DNA of 64,000 nucleotides, taken from NCBI RefSeq assembly GCF_039533965.1, contig NZ_BAAAUN010000001.1, forward strand, positions 744,001-808,000, given 5' to 3'. The DNA is from Microbacterium luteolum. Its GTDB lineage: Bacteria; Actinomycetota; Actinomycetes; Actinomycetales; Microbacteriaceae. Below the pieces are notes generated by a model that saw only the letters and a list, made by a program, of their open reading frames with translations, had not been told where the DNA came from and ran no database searches. Below are positions 37,494 to 47,279 of this stretch, in pieces. Numbering within the stretch: the stretch's first letter is position 1; each line of letters begins with the position of its first letter. Position numbers and translations under genes: made by a program.

Positions 37494-39770
37494 TTACTCG
37501 GCGGCTGCGTCCTCGGCGGGAGCGGCCTCGGCGGCGGGCGCATCGTCGAGCACGGGCTCGAGCGACAGCTTGCCGCGGTCATCGATCTTCGTGATCTTCA
37601 CGAGGATCTTCTGACCGACCGAGAGGACGTCGTCGACGTTCTCGACGCGCTTGCCACCGGCGAGCTTGCGCACCTCGGTGACGTGGAGCAGACCGTCCTT
37701 GCCCGGCAGCAGCGAGACGAAGGCGCCGAACGTGGCGATCTTCACGACGGTTCCGAGGAACTGCTCGCCGATCTCGGGGTTGGTCGGGTTGGCGATCGCG
37801 TTGACCTGCGCACGTGCGGCCTCGGCCGAGGGGCCGTCCGTCGCGCCGATGTAGACGGTGCCGTCCTCCTCGATGGAGATCTGCGCGCCGGTCTCATCCT
37901 GGATCGCGTTGATCGTCTTGCCCTTCGGGCCGATCAGCTCGCCGATCTTGTCGACCGGGATCTGCACGCTGATGACGCGCGGCGCGGTCGGCGCCATCTC
38001 GTCAGGAGCGTCGATCGCGGCGTTCAGGACGTTGAGGATCGTCAGACGAGCCTCGCGGGCCTGGGTCAGCGCGCCGGCCAGAACCTGCGTCGGGATGCCG
38101 TCGAGCTTCGTGTCGAGCTGGATGGCCGTGACGAACTCGCTGGTACCCGCGACCTTGAAGTCCATGTCGCCGAGTGCGTCTTCCGCACCGAGGATGTCGG
38201 TCAGCGCCGCGTAGCGGGTCTCACCGTTGACCTCGTCGGAGACGAGTCCCATCGCGATACCGGCGACGGGAGCGCGCAGCGGCACACCCGCGTTCAGCAG
38301 CGACAGGGTCGACGCGCAGACGGAGCCCATCGAGGTCGAGCCGTTGGAGCTGAGCGCCTCGGACACCTGACGGATCGCGTACGGGAACTCCTCGCGGCTC
38401 GGCAGCACCGGCACGAGGGCGCGCTCGGCGAGGAAGCCGTGCCCGATCTCGCGACGCTTCGGCGAACCGACGCGACCGGTCTCACCGGTCGAGTACGGCG
38501 GGAAGTTGTAGTGGTGCATGTAGCGCTTGCTCGTGACGGGAGACAGCGAGTCGATCTGCTGCTCCATCTTGAGCATGTTCAGCGTGGTGACACCCAGGAT
38601 CTGGGTCTCGCCGCGCTGGAAGATCGCGGAGCCGTGGACGCGCGGGATGACCTGCACCTCGGCGTCGAGCGGACGGATGTCCGCCAGACCACGGCCGTCG
38701 ATGCGGGCGCCCTCGGTGAGGATACGACCGCGGACGATCTTCTTGGTGACCGACTTGTAGGCGGCGGAGAACTCGAGCGGGGCCGCGGCCGGGAGCGAAC
38801 CCGACTCGGTGGCCTCGATGAGCTCGGCCTTGACGCGGTCCTTGATCGCGTCGTCGGCCGTCTGACGCTCGGTCTTGTCGGCGATCTGGTACACGCCGAC
38901 GAGCTCGTCGTAGGAGCGGCCGGCCACGAAGTCGTAGACCTCCTGGCTGTACGCCGGGAAGACCGGGTAAACGCCCGGCTCCTTCGACGCGGTCGCGGCG
39001 AGCTCGGCCTGAGCCTTGACGAGCTGAGCGATGAACGGCTTCGAGGCCTCGAGGCCCTGGGCCACGATCTCCTCGTTCGGCTTGGTGGCGCCGGCCTTGA
39101 TCAGGTTCCAGCTGCCCTCGGTCGCCTCAGCCTCGACCATCATGATGGCGACGTCTTCCGTGCCATCGGCCTTGGTGACGACGCGACCGGCGACGATCAG
39201 GTCGAAGACGGCCTCCGACACCTGCTCGGCGGTCGGGAAGGCGACCCACTGGTCGCCGTGGTCGCCGTGACCGGGGACGAATGCGAGACGCACACCCGCG
39301 ACCGGACCCGAGAACGGCAGACCGGAGATCTGCGTCGACGCGGATGCGGCGTTGATGGCGAGAGCGTCGTAGAACTCGCCGGGAGCGATCGACATCACCG
39401 TGATGACGACCTGGACCTCGTTGCGGAGGCCGTCGACGAACGACGGACGCAACGGGCGGTCGATCAGACGGCAGACGAGGATCGCCTCGGTGGAGGGGCG
39501 GCCCTCACGACGGAAGAACGAGCCGGGGATCTTGCCGGCGGCGTAGGAGCGCTCCTCGACGTCGACCGTCAGCGGGAAGAAGTCGAACCCTTCGCGCGGG
39601 TGCTTGCCTGCGCTGGTGGCCGAGAGGAGCATGGTCTCGCCGTCGAGGTAGGCGGCGACTGCGCCCTGAGCCTGCTGCGCGAGGCGGCCGGTCTCGAAGC
39701 GGATGGTGCGGGTGCCGAAGCGGCCGTTGTCGAGAACGGCCTCGGTGGCGGTGATTTCAGGACCTTCCAA
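37494..39770 (-). CDS. pnp: Polyribonucleotide nucleotidyltransferase (PNPase)
   Basis: A 3'-exoribonuclease/polymerase of 758 residues. Two RNase PH domains carry [25 protein letters not shown] and the catalytic-site [18 protein letters not shown]; the KH domain has [19 protein letters not shown], and S1 is [25 protein letters not shown]. The start is TTG 39770 behind AAGGAGAG, giving LEGPEIT, the usual N-terminus. The acidic Ala/Glu tail is typical. rpsO, often beside it, is 20 kb away. Confidence 0.95.
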   Translation of the reverse strand: MEGPEITATEAVLDNGRFGTRTIRFETGRLAQQAQGAVAAYLDGETMLLSATSAGKHPREGFDFFPLTVDVEERSYAAGKIPGSFFRREGRPSTEAILVCRLIDRPLRPSFVDGLRNEVQVVITVMSIAPGEFYDALAINAASASTQISGLPFSGPVAGVRLAFVPGHGDHGDQWVAFPTAEQVSEAVFDLIVAGRVVTKADGTEDVAIMMVEAEATEGSWNLIKAGATKPNEEIVAQGLEASKPFIAQLVKAQAELAATASKEPGVYPVFPAYSQEVYDFVAGRSYDELVGVYQIADKTERQTADDAIKDRVKAELIEATESGSLPAAAPLEFSAAYKSVTKKIVRGRILTEGARIDGRGLADIRPLDAEVQVIPRVHGSAIFQRGETQILGVTTLNMLKMEQQIDSLSPVTSKRYMHHYNFPPYSTGETGRVGSPKRREIGHGFLAERALVPVLPSREEFPYAIRQVSEALSSNGSTSMGSVCASTLSLLNAGVPLRAPVAGIAMGLVSDEVNGETRYAALTDILGAEDALGDMDFKVAGTSEFVTAIQLDTKLDGIPTQVLAGALTQAREARLTILNVLNAAIDAPDEMAPTAPRVISVQIPVDKIGELIGPKGKTINAIQDETGAQISIEEDGTVYIGATDGPSAEAARAQVNAIANPTNPEIGEQFLGTVVKIATFGAFVSLLPGKDGLLHVTEVRKLAGGKRVENVDDVLSVGQKILVKITKIDDRGKLSLEPVLDDAPAAEAAPAEDAAAE

Positions 39771-40136
39771 GAGGTCTCTCCTTCTTTGTTTAGACTCGCG
39801 AATCCATGTGACGCGCGAGCGCATTCAAGAGGAGCGGATACAGCAGGGTTCGGGCGCGCGGGCACTCCCGCGAACATCGCCTGCGCTGGCCACCAGTAGA
39901 AAGCCACCCGACATCTCCGTGCCGAGGAACCCACCACAGGGGACCAGCTTCTCCGCCGCTCGCTCCATGAGTCGATATGAAATTGTGCGATCGACACAGG
40001 TCGACCTCCTCCACCCTATCAGCGAGGCCCGCGGAATCCCGCGCCACGACCCGCTCAGCGGATCGGTCACGTCCCGGCCATGAGGCGTTCACCGCCCGGA
40101 TGCCGTGACGTGAGCGGCATCCGCTGTGCTGGGGCG
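39771..40136. other. 366-base intergenic region with pnp leader
   Basis: No convincing gene. On the minus strand a TAGGGT box (40018-40013) would start a leader of about 235 bases before pnp. Near its 5' end GGAGGAGG (40012-40005) stands eight bases before GTG 39997, which opens a reading frame running past the pnp start. This frame has poor codon bias and is probably not a gene, but the long leader could serve PNPase autoregulation, known in other bacteria. Confidence 0.4.
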
Positions 40137-41447
40137 ATGCGCATGTCAGTGATCGGCTGCGGCTACCTCGGTGCCGTGCATGCCGCCGCCATGGCCTCGA
40201 TCGGACACGACGTCGTCGGCATCGACGTGGACGAGGGGAAGGTCGCCGCATTGGCCGCGGGGACCGCGCCGTTCTTCGAGCCTCGACTCACCGAGCTGCT
40301 CACAGACGGCCTGGCTTCGGGTCGGCTGCGGTTCAGCAGCCGGATGGCGGATGCCGCGGGTGCGGACGTGCACTTCCTCGCGGTCGGCACGCCTCAGACG
40401 GCCGGAGGACATGCGGCGGATCTGCGGTACGTCGACGCCGCCGTGGAGGACCTCCTCCCCCACCTCCGCCCCGGCGACGTCGTGGCGGGCAAGTCGACCG
40501 TCCCGGTGGGCACCGCCGCGCGACTGGCCGAGCGCCTGGTGGGCACGGGAGCGGCACTGGTCTGGAATCCGGAGTTCCTCCGCGAGGGATGGGCCGTGCA
40601 CGACACGCTCACGCCGGACCGGCTCGTGGTCGGCGCTGCACCGGACGCGGACGGCGACCGGGCGGTCGACGTGCTCCGTGAGGCCTACGCTGCCGCGATC
40701 GAGACGGGCACGCCGTTCCTGGTGACGGACCTGGCCACGGCCGAACTCGTCAAGGGAGCGGCCAACGCCTTCCTCGCCACCAAGATCTCGTTCATCAACG
40801 CGATGGCGGAGATCGCCGAGGCGGCCGGAGCCGACGTCACGCTCCTCGCCGATGCGCTCGGACACGACGGCCGCATCGGGCGGCGCTACCTCGGCTCGGG
40901 AATCGGCTTCGGCGGCGGCTGCCTCCCCAAGGACATCCGCGCCTTCGCCGCCAGGGCGGAGGAGCTCGGGCGCGGTGAGGCCGTGGGGTTCCTCCGCGAG
41001 GTCGACGCCATCAACCTGCGGCGACGCGACCGGGCGGTGCAGCTCGTCGTCGATGCACTGGGCGGACTGGTCTTCGGGCGCCGGATCGCGGTGCTGGGTG
41101 CGGCCTTCAAGCCCTTCAGCGACGACATCCGCGACTCACCGGCCCTCGACGTCGCCGTCCGCCTCCGGGGACTCGGCGCCGATGTCGTGGTGACCGACCC
41201 AGCGGCGATCGACAACGCCCGGACCGCGCATCCGCAGCTCGGCTATGCACAGGAGCGCGACGACGCGCTGCGCGAGGCCGACGCCGTCGTGATCGTCACC
41301 GAGTGGGATGAGTACCGACGCGACCTCTCCCCCGCGCACGCCGGCGGCCTCGTGCGCGGACGGATCATCATCGACGGGCGCAACTGCCTCGATGCCGCCG
41401 CATGGCGCGCGGCCGGCTGGCAGTATCACGGAATGGGACGGCGCTGA
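40137..41447 (+). CDS. UDP-glucose/GDP-mannose dehydrogenase family protein
   Basis: An NAD-dependent sugar-nucleotide dehydrogenase of 436 residues that oxidises the C6 alcohol to an acid (UDP-glucose to UDP-glucuronate most likely). Rossmann loop MSVIGCGYLGAVHA, catalytic Lys region ATAELVKGAANAFLATKISFINAMAE, nucleophilic Cys in GFGGGCLPKDIRAF, and C-terminal domain FKPFSDDIRDSPAL. ATG 40137 is used; a second ATG two codons on is possible. It faces the GT-SGNH gene tail to tail and may feed surface-glycan synthesis. Confidence 0.92.
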   Translation: MRMSVIGCGYLGAVHAAAMASIGHDVVGIDVDEGKVAALAAGTAPFFEPRLTELLTDGLASGRLRFSSRMADAAGADVHFLAVGTPQTAGGHAADLRYVDAAVEDLLPHLRPGDVVAGKSTVPVGTAARLAERLVGTGAALVWNPEFLREGWAVHDTLTPDRLVVGAAPDADGDRAVDVLREAYAAAIETGTPFLVTDLATAELVKGAANAFLATKISFINAMAEIAEAAGADVTLLADALGHDGRIGRRYLGSGIGFGGGCLPKDIRAFAARAEELGRGEAVGFLREVDAINLRRRDRAVQLVVDALGGLVFGRRIAVLGAAFKPFSDDIRDSPALDVAVRLRGLGADVVVTDPAAIDNARTAHPQLGYAQERDDALREADAVVIVTEWDEYRRDLSPAHAGGLVRGRIIIDGRNCLDAAAWRAAGWQYHGMGRR

Positions 41448-41457
41448 GGCAGTCCCG

Positions 41458-43398
41458 TCAGCTGACGGACACCCCGCGGGCCGCGGAGGAGCGGCCGAGG
41501 TAGACGTAGTCGTCGTGCTTCGCCGAGCGGCCGTCGCCCGCGGCTCGACCGTGCAGACGGCGCCAGACCCACGGCAGGGCATGCCGCCGCCACCACACGC
41601 CGGCGCCGATCGTCTCGTTCTCGTGCAGGGCGGCATCGAGCACACCGAGGGCATCGGCGTCCGGAACGCCGAGGACCTCGGCCGCGCGGTACGCGAGGAA
41701 GCGGTGTCCTCGACTGCTCAGGTGCACGAGGTCCTCGCCCCAGTTCGGGCGATCCGGCAGCGAGGGATGCAGATCCGTGTCGATCAGGATCGCACCGGTG
41801 CGCGCGGCGATCCCCGCCAGTGCGGTCGCGAACGCGGAGAACCTCCGCGTGTAGATGGAGGCGGCCCGCCGACCGGGCAGGAACGGCGTGACCAGCACCA
41901 CGTCGGCCCCGATCCCGCGGAGCCGCACCACCGCGTCCTCGAGGCGCAGAGCCAGCGCGGCGACGTTCACGCGGTGCTTCACCAGGTCGTTCGCGCCGAT
42001 GAGGATCGACACCAGGTCCGGTCGCAGTTCGAGCGCCCGCTCCAACTGCGTCCCGCAGACGTCGCCGACGCGCTTGGAGCGGATCGCGAGGTTCGCGTAG
42101 TGCAGGCCGCCGCGAGCGGCGAGCAGCAGCGCGAGGCGGTCGGCCCATCCCCGCAGCGCGCCGTCCGGTGCAGGATCGCAGAGACCCTCGGTGAGCGAAT
42201 CGCCGAGGGCGACGTAACGGTGCCACCGCCGCGGCGGGACGGGTACCGAGGCCTCCGGACGCACCACGCGGCGAGCGCGGGCGCCGGCATCCACCCGATG
42301 CAGCATCCGCGCGTCCTCGAAGTGCCCGACGAGCTGGTCGCACACGCTCGACCAGCTGCGGCCCTGCACGGCTTCGCGTCCTGCCTCGCCGAAGGCCCGC
42401 CTCTTGCGCGCATCTCCGGCGAGGTCCGCGACGCGCATCCGCAGGTCGCCGAGATCGCCCGGCCGGTACAGCCAGCCGTCGATGCCCATCCGCACGAGGT
42501 CGAGCGGACCTCCACGGCCGGTCGCGATGACGGGGACGCCGCTCGCGTGGGCCTCCTGCAGGGTCTGACCGAAGGTCTCGCTCTCCCCCGGGTGCACGAA
42601 CAGGTCGAACGACGCCATCGCCGCGGCGAGCGCCTCTCCGCCGAGGTGTCCGAGGAAGAGGGCATCCGGCAGCAGGCTCTCCAGCCGCGCACGGCTCGGT
42701 CCGTCGCCCACGATCACGAGTCGCGTGCCGGGCACACCGTTCAGCGCGGCGAGGTCCTCGACCTGCTTCTCCGGTGCGAGCCTGCCCACGTAGCCGATCA
42801 CGACTTCGGCTCCCCAGGCGGCGCGCAGCGCACTGTCGCGGCGGGAGGGCTGGAAGCGCTCGGCATCCACTCCGCGACCCCAGCGGCGCACACGGTCGAT
42901 GCCGAGCGAGGCCAGCTGCTGCGCCGACTCGGCCGAGGGCGCGAGCGTCAGCGTCGCACGCCGGTGGAGCCGGGCGATGTGCGTCTGAGCGATCCCCGTG
43001 GTCGCCGCGATGCCATAGCGCTCGGTGTAGGCCGCGACGTCGGTCTGATAGGCCGCGACGGATGCCACGTCGAGACGTTCCGCCGCGAGCACGCCGCGCC
43101 ACCCGAGGGCGAAAGGCGAGGCGAGATGGACGACGTCCGGCTGGAAGCGACGCAGGGCGGCCGCGACGCGGTGGGCCGTCGAGGTGCCGACCCGGACGTT
43201 CCGGTAGCCCGGCAGCGCGAGGCTCGGGATCGCCTCGATGCGCGCACCGTCCACGGTCTCGGGGATGCCGACGGCCGCGGGGGCGATCACGTGCGCATCG
43301 TGCCCCCGGCTCTCGAGGTGCCGCAGGATCTGCAGCACCGATCCGGTCACGCCGTTCATGTGCGGAAGGAAGGACTCCGTGACGATCGCTACTCTCAC
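41458..43398 (-). CDS. Glycosyltransferase (GT4-like) fused to SGNH hydrolase
   Basis: A 646-residue two-domain protein. Residues about 1-385 are a GT-B glycosyltransferase of the actinobacterial mannosyltransferase type (VTESFLPHMNGV, IGYVGRLAPEKQVEDL, donor-site VHPGESETFGQTLQEAHASGVPV). Residues about 395-600 are an SGNH/GDSL esterase: GDSLTEG (near 399), IGANDLV, and DLVHLSSRGH with the catalytic Asp-His. No signal peptide or membrane segment, so both act inside the cell. The start is GTG 43398. It may glycosylate and then acylate or deacylate a lipid or glycan; inferred. Confidence 0.85.
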   Translation of the reverse strand: MRVAIVTESFLPHMNGVTGSVLQILRHLESRGHDAHVIAPAAVGIPETVDGARIEAIPSLALPGYRNVRVGTSTAHRVAAALRRFQPDVVHLASPFALGWRGVLAAERLDVASVAAYQTDVAAYTERYGIAATTGIAQTHIARLHRRATLTLAPSAESAQQLASLGIDRVRRWGRGVDAERFQPSRRDSALRAAWGAEVVIGYVGRLAPEKQVEDLAALNGVPGTRLVIVGDGPSRARLESLLPDALFLGHLGGEALAAAMASFDLFVHPGESETFGQTLQEAHASGVPVIATGRGGPLDLVRMGIDGWLYRPGDLGDLRMRVADLAGDARKRRAFGEAGREAVQGRSWSSVCDQLVGHFEDARMLHRVDAGARARRVVRPEASVPVPPRRWHRYVALGDSLTEGLCDPAPDGALRGWADRLALLLAARGGLHYANLAIRSKRVGDVCGTQLERALELRPDLVSILIGANDLVKHRVNVAALALRLEDAVVRLRGIGADVVLVTPFLPGRRAASIYTRRFSAFATALAGIAARTGAILIDTDLHPSLPDRPNWGEDLVHLSSRGHRFLAYRAAEVLGVPDADALGVLDAALHENETIGAGVWWRRHALPWVWRRLHGRAAGDGRSAKHDDYVYLGRSSAARGVSVS

Positions 43399-43537
43399 AC
43401 CCTCAGGATGACGGCGACGGCGTGCGGGATTCTCCGGAATCGGCCTTCGCCACCAGATGTTCACCGGATGCTGGAGCGCAGGTCACCGGCTATCCGGTCT
43501 TTGGTTCCCGTTCACCCTCGGCGTGCACAGTGAGCCC

Positions 43538-44122
43538 GTGCCGACCGACGTGCTCACCGAATCGCTCACCGGACCGTGGAGCCTGGTGCTGATGAGCCTC
43601 CTGGTCCTCGGGGACGCCTTCTTCGTGGTCGTCCCCGGCGAGGTCGCGGTGACCGCGCTCGGGGCGCTCGCGGTCACGAACGGTGCGCCGGCCCTCTGGG
43701 CGGTGATCGTGTGCGCCGCGGTCGCCGCCGCGCTCGGAGACGCGTGCTGCTATCTGATCGGACGCCTGGTCGGCATCGAACGCTGGCGCTGGATGCGCGC
43801 GCCCCGCGTGCGGCAGGCGCTCGAGTGGGCCGGACGACGCCTCGAGAGCGGCACGGCCACAGTACTCTTCACAGCGCGCTTCGTGCCGTTCGCCCGGCTC
43901 GCGATCAACCTGGTGGCCGGGGCATCGCGGATCCATCCCCCGCGCTATCTCGCCCTCGTCGGGATAGCCGCGACCGCCTGGGCGGTCTACCAGGCGGCGG
44001 TGGGCGCCGCCGTCGCCGCGATCGTCCCCGGAGGACCTCTCGTCGCCGTGCCGGTGTCGATCGTCGTCGCGATCGGCGCCGGAGCCCTGATCGACCTCGC
44101 GCTGCGCCGCAGCCGCCGCTGA
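43538..44122 (+). CDS. DedA-family membrane protein
   Basis: A 194-residue membrane protein of the DedA/VTT group, thought to flip or transport lipids such as undecaprenyl phosphate. VVPGEVAVTALGALA, GDACCYLIGRLVG and the key RFVPFARLAINLVAGASR are present, with four to five helices. GTG 43538 is used (CACAGT six bases upstream); GTG 43523 is possible. It is divergent from the glycosyltransferase-SGNH gene, suggesting envelope function. Confidence 0.85.
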   Translation: MPTDVLTESLTGPWSLVLMSLLVLGDAFFVVVPGEVAVTALGALAVTNGAPALWAVIVCAAVAAALGDACCYLIGRLVGIERWRWMRAPRVRQALEWAGRRLESGTATVLFTARFVPFARLAINLVAGASRIHPPRYLALVGIAATAWAVYQAAVGAAVAAIVPGGPLVAVPVSIVVAIGAGALIDLALRRSRR

Positions 44123-44159
44123 CCTCCCCCTCGCGGCGGGCGTGCTCTAGGCTCAGAGC

Positions 44160-44336
44160 ATGAGCACCGAAGAAGGCGCCACCTCCTCCGAGGAGATGAA
44201 GCGCAAGTTCAAGGAAGCGCTCGAGAAGAAGAACGCGCAGCACCGGCAGGGCGAGTCGCACCTCGACGGCGACTCCGCCGTGCACGGCGCGGCCGCCCCG
44301 CAGACGCGGCGCGAGTTCCGACGCAAGAGCGGTTGA
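44160..44336 (+). CDS. DUF5302 small basic protein
   Basis: A 58-residue protein: acidic N-terminus, then EEMKRKFKEALEKKNAQ, a linker, and the ending HGAAAPQTRREFRRKSG. This matches DUF5302, a small actinobacterial family of unknown role. TAGGCT (44148-44153) six bases before ATG 44160 is a textbook leaderless promoter. It ends 8 bases before a strong terminator. Confidence 0.85.
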   Translation: MSTEEGATSSEEMKRKFKEALEKKNAQHRQGESHLDGDSAVHGAAAPQTRREFRRKSG

Positions 44337-44343
44337 CCACATG

Positions 44344-44375
44344 GATGCGGGGCCGGAATCATCCGGCCCCGCATC
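44344..44375. terminator. Perfect 14-bp terminator hairpin
   Basis: GATGCGGGGCCGGA (44344-44357), loop ATCA, TCCGGCCCCGCATC (44362-44375). It lies between the convergent DUF5302 and carrier genes and can serve both. Confidence 0.85.
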
Positions 44376-44409
44376 CCTCTCTCTCCGCTCAGCCTCTCTC
44401 TCCGCTCAG
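44376..44409. repeat. Perfect 17-bp tandem duplication across a stop codon
   Basis: CCTCTCTCTCCGCTCAG occurs twice without gap (44376-44392, 44393-44409). The second copy holds the stop codon of the dicarboxylate carrier gene on the minus strand. Confidence 0.95.
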
Positions 44410-45848
44410 CGCTGTGCGGCGCGGTCCCTGGCCCGCTGCTCCTTCGCCGCCATCTCCGACACCGCCGACTCGCTGAGCTCCTGCACACCGACGGCGTGCG
44501 GAGCGTCCGACATCCCGTGCCCGTCGACGCCGTCCATCATCGACTCGTCGAAAGGCAGCTCCCCGTTGAGCACGCGGCGCGTGCGGTCACGGTCGATCTG
44601 CTTGGTCCAGGTGCCGATGAGGAGCGTCGCGACAGCGTTGCCCGTGAAGTTCGTCAGTGCGCGACCCTCCGACATGAAGCGGTCGATACCGACGATGACC
44701 CCGACGCCGTCGACCAGGTCCGGCCGGTACGCCTGCAGTCCGCCCGCCAGCGTGGCGAGTCCTGCACCCGTGACGCCGGCGGCGCCCTTGCTCGCGATGA
44801 TCATGAAGACGAGCAGACCGATCTGCTCGCCGATGGACATCGGCTGGCCCATGCCCGTCGCGATGAACAGAGAGGCCATCGTCAGGTAGATCGCCGTGCC
44901 GTCGAGGTTGAACGAGTAGCCGGTCGGCACCGTGATGCCCACCACGGGCTTGGAGACGCCGACGTGCTCCATCTTCGCGATCAGCCGCGGCAGCGCGGAC
45001 TCCGAGGAGGACGTGCCGACGATCAGCAGGTACTCGCGCCCCAGGTACTTCATGAGCGAGAAGATGTTGACCCGCGTGACGGTCCAGAGCAACGTGCCCA
45101 GCACCACGACGATGAACAGGATGCAGGTGATGTAGAACGCGCCCATCAGGATGCCGAGGCTCCAGATCGCCGAGATGCCGGTCTTGCCCACGACGGCCGC
45201 GATCGCACCGAAGGCACCGATCGGCGCCAGCCAGAGGATCATGCCGAGGATGCGGAACACCAGCTTCTGCAGCTGCTTGACCGCCTCCATGATCGGAGCA
45301 CCGCGCTCGCCGAGACCCTGCAGGGCGAAACCGACGAGGAGGGCGATGAACAGCACCTGCAGCACGCTCTCGCCGGTGAAGGCGCCGAAGAACGTCGCGG
45401 GGATGATCCCGAGGATGAACTCCTGGGTGGTCTTCGCCTCGGTCGCACCCTCGGGATCGTACGTGGAGGCAGCCATGTCGAGCCCGGATCCCGGGTGGAT
45501 GATGTTGCCGACGACCAGGCCGATCGCGAGGGCGAAGGTCGACATGATCATGAAGTACAACAGGGCGAGCCCGCCGATCTTCCCGACCGTCGCCGCCTTC
45601 GCGATGGATCCGACTCCGACGACGATGGTGCAGAAGATGATCGGCGCGATCATCATCTTGATCAGCGCCACGAATCCCTTGCCGAGAGCCTCGAACCCCT
45701 GTCCGACCTCGGGCCAGATGAGTCCGACGAGGGCGCCGAGCACGACCGCGATGATCACCGACACGTACAGCCAGGTGTGCCGGTCCCAGGACTGCTTGCC
45801 ACGCCGCGAGTTGAACCCCGGCAGACGGAACCCCGTTGTGATGGCCAT
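44406..45848 (-). CDS. Cation:dicarboxylate symporter (DctA/GltP type)
   Basis: A 480-residue membrane carrier of the DAACS family, importing C4-dicarboxylates or glutamate with H+ or Na+. Family sequences are FVALIKMMIAPIIFCTIVVGV, the first re-entrant loop GTSSSESALPRL, the NLDGTAIYL substrate motif and ASKGAAGVTG. Strong AAGGAGG before ATG 45848. The adjacent divergent sensor kinase and regulator are of the dicarboxylate/citrate-sensing class, which favours a C4-dicarboxylate or citrate-like substrate. Confidence 0.92.
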   Translation of the reverse strand: MAITTGFRLPGFNSRRGKQSWDRHTWLYVSVIIAVVLGALVGLIWPEVGQGFEALGKGFVALIKMMIAPIIFCTIVVGVGSIAKAATVGKIGGLALLYFMIMSTFALAIGLVVGNIIHPGSGLDMAASTYDPEGATEAKTTQEFILGIIPATFFGAFTGESVLQVLFIALLVGFALQGLGERGAPIMEAVKQLQKLVFRILGMILWLAPIGAFGAIAAVVGKTGISAIWSLGILMGAFYITCILFIVVVLGTLLWTVTRVNIFSLMKYLGREYLLIVGTSSSESALPRLIAKMEHVGVSKPVVGITVPTGYSFNLDGTAIYLTMASLFIATGMGQPMSIGEQIGLLVFMIIASKGAAGVTGAGLATLAGGLQAYRPDLVDGVGVIVGIDRFMSEGRALTNFTGNAVATLLIGTWTKQIDRDRTRRVLNGELPFDESMMDGVDGHGMSDAPHAVGVQELSESAVSEMAAKEQRARDRAAQR

Positions 45849-45995
45849 GTTTCCTCCTTGATCATGAACGTCTTCGTGTCATGTGTGCGGCGGCATCCTC
45901 GTCGCCGATGAGATTCACCGTCGCGGACTTCACACCGCGACGCGATTTGTGGTCGTATTGGTCACTACCGAGAGCGCCGACGACCGGAGGATGCG

Positions 45996-47279
45996 ATGGC
46001 ACACGCCTCTGACGGCCGCAGCACCGCATCGCGCGTGTTCGTCGTGCTCCTCGGGGTCGCGGTCGTCATCGGCGCCCTCGTCGCCGTCTACCTCGTCGTG
46101 GAGGCGCAGCGCGCCATCCGCGCCGAGGCCGAGCGGGTCACGGCGGCAGCCGCCATCTCGCTCGCCGCATCACCGGATGTCGTCTCCTCGCTGAGCGAAG
46201 GAGACGAGGGCGCAGCGACACGTCTGCTCGAGCCCTACGCGATGACGGTCGTGGAGGACGCCGGACTCGACTTCATCACGGTCATGACCGTGGAGGGCGT
46301 ACGGGTCACCCACCCCGACCTCGCGCAGATCGGCGGACGCTATCTCGGCACGATCCCCACGACCCCCCAGATGCTCACCGAGGAGTTCACCGGCACCCTC
46401 GGGCCCTCGGTCCGCACGATCGTGCCGGTCGTGGACGCCGACGACACCCTGATCGGCTGGGTGGCGGCGGGCGTGACGACCGAGTCGATCACCGACACGC
46501 TGATCCGCCGTCTCCCCCTCACGCTCGGGATCACCGTGGGACTCGTCGCGCTCGGGGCAGGCGGAGCCCTGATCGCGCGCCGGGTCACCCGGCGCATCGC
46601 CGGCGACCTTCCACCCGGCCAGGTGCGTGATGCCGTGTCGTCGTACGAATCCATCCGGACCCTGGGCGAGGCACTGCGCGCCCAGACCCACGAGCACGGG
46701 AACCGGATGCACACCGCCGTCGCCCTGCTCGAGCTCGGGCGGAGCGACGAGGCGATCGAGATCCTCACCGAGACCTCGCGGCAGAGCCAATCCCTCGTCG
46801 ACCAGGTCACAGCACGGCGCCAGGGCGACCCCGCGGTCGGTGCCCTCCTGCTGGGGAAGGCGTCTCAGGCGAAGGAGCGCGGCATCGACTGGCGTGTGCG
46901 CATCGATCCGGAGACCCCGCGCTCGCCGCTGTCGACGGTCGACAGCGTGTCGGTGCTCGGCAACCTCGTCGACAACGCGATGGATGCCGCGGCGGAGTCC
47001 GACGACCGCTGGGTGGCCGTCTCGCTCACGCCCGGCGCGGACGGCGGGATCGTGCTCGAGGTCTCGGACAGCGGACCGGGCGTCCCGATCGACCGCCGCG
47101 AGCAGATCTTCCAGCAGGGCTTCTCGACGAAGCCCGCGGATGCGCAGGGCCGAGGCATCGGCCTCGCACTCGTGAGGTCGGTCGTCACGGGCGTCGGCGG
47201 TTCGGTGACGCTGGAGGGCGATCCCACGACCTTCCGCGTCATCCTGCCCGCAGCGGGAGCGCGGAGGCGCCGTTCATGA
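45996..47279 (+). CDS. Sensor histidine kinase, CitA/DcuS type
   Basis: A 427-residue membrane kinase. TM1 is near 13-33, an extracellular PAS-like Cache sensor spans about 35-170 (LDFITVMTVEGVRVTHPDLAQIGGRY, GWVAAGVTT), TM2 near 175-195. The phospho-His is H232 in QTHEHGNRMHT, the DcuS-like pattern. The ATPase domain has LVDNAMDAA, DSGPGVP and GRGIGLALV. There is no second cytoplasmic PAS. GGAGG precedes ATG. It probably senses the carrier's substrate. Confidence 0.92.
   Translation: MAHASDGRSTASRVFVVLLGVAVVIGALVAVYLVVEAQRAIRAEAERVTAAAAISLAASPDVVSSLSEGDEGAATRLLEPYAMTVVEDAGLDFITVMTVEGVRVTHPDLAQIGGRYLGTIPTTPQMLTEEFTGTLGPSVRTIVPVVDADDTLIGWVAAGVTTESITDTLIRRLPLTLGITVGLVALGAGGALIARRVTRRIAGDLPPGQVRDAVSSYESIRTLGEALRAQTHEHGNRMHTAVALLELGRSDEAIEILTETSRQSQSLVDQVTARRQGDPAVGALLLGKASQAKERGIDWRVRIDPETPRSPLSTVDSVSVLGNLVDNAMDAAAESDDRWVAVSLTPGADGGIVLEVSDSGPGVPIDRREQIFQQGFSTKPADAQGRGIGLALVRSVVTGVGGSVTLEGDPTTFRVILPAAGARRRRS

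Noticed and set aside
37683..39899. A 738-codon open frame on the plus strand opposite pnp
   Set aside because: Antisense shadow of pnp with repetitive Asp/Arg/Val composition and no recognisable domain.
39569..39997. Minus-strand frame from GTG 39997 behind GGAGGAGG, running into pnp
   Set aside because: The ribosome site is strong, but the product is Arg/Ser/Pro-rich with poor codon bias and overlaps pnp out of frame. Kept only as a leader observation.
41308..43533. A 741-codon open frame on the plus strand opposite the GT-SGNH gene
   Set aside because: Shadow frame; the minus-strand reading holds intact GT and SGNH motifs.
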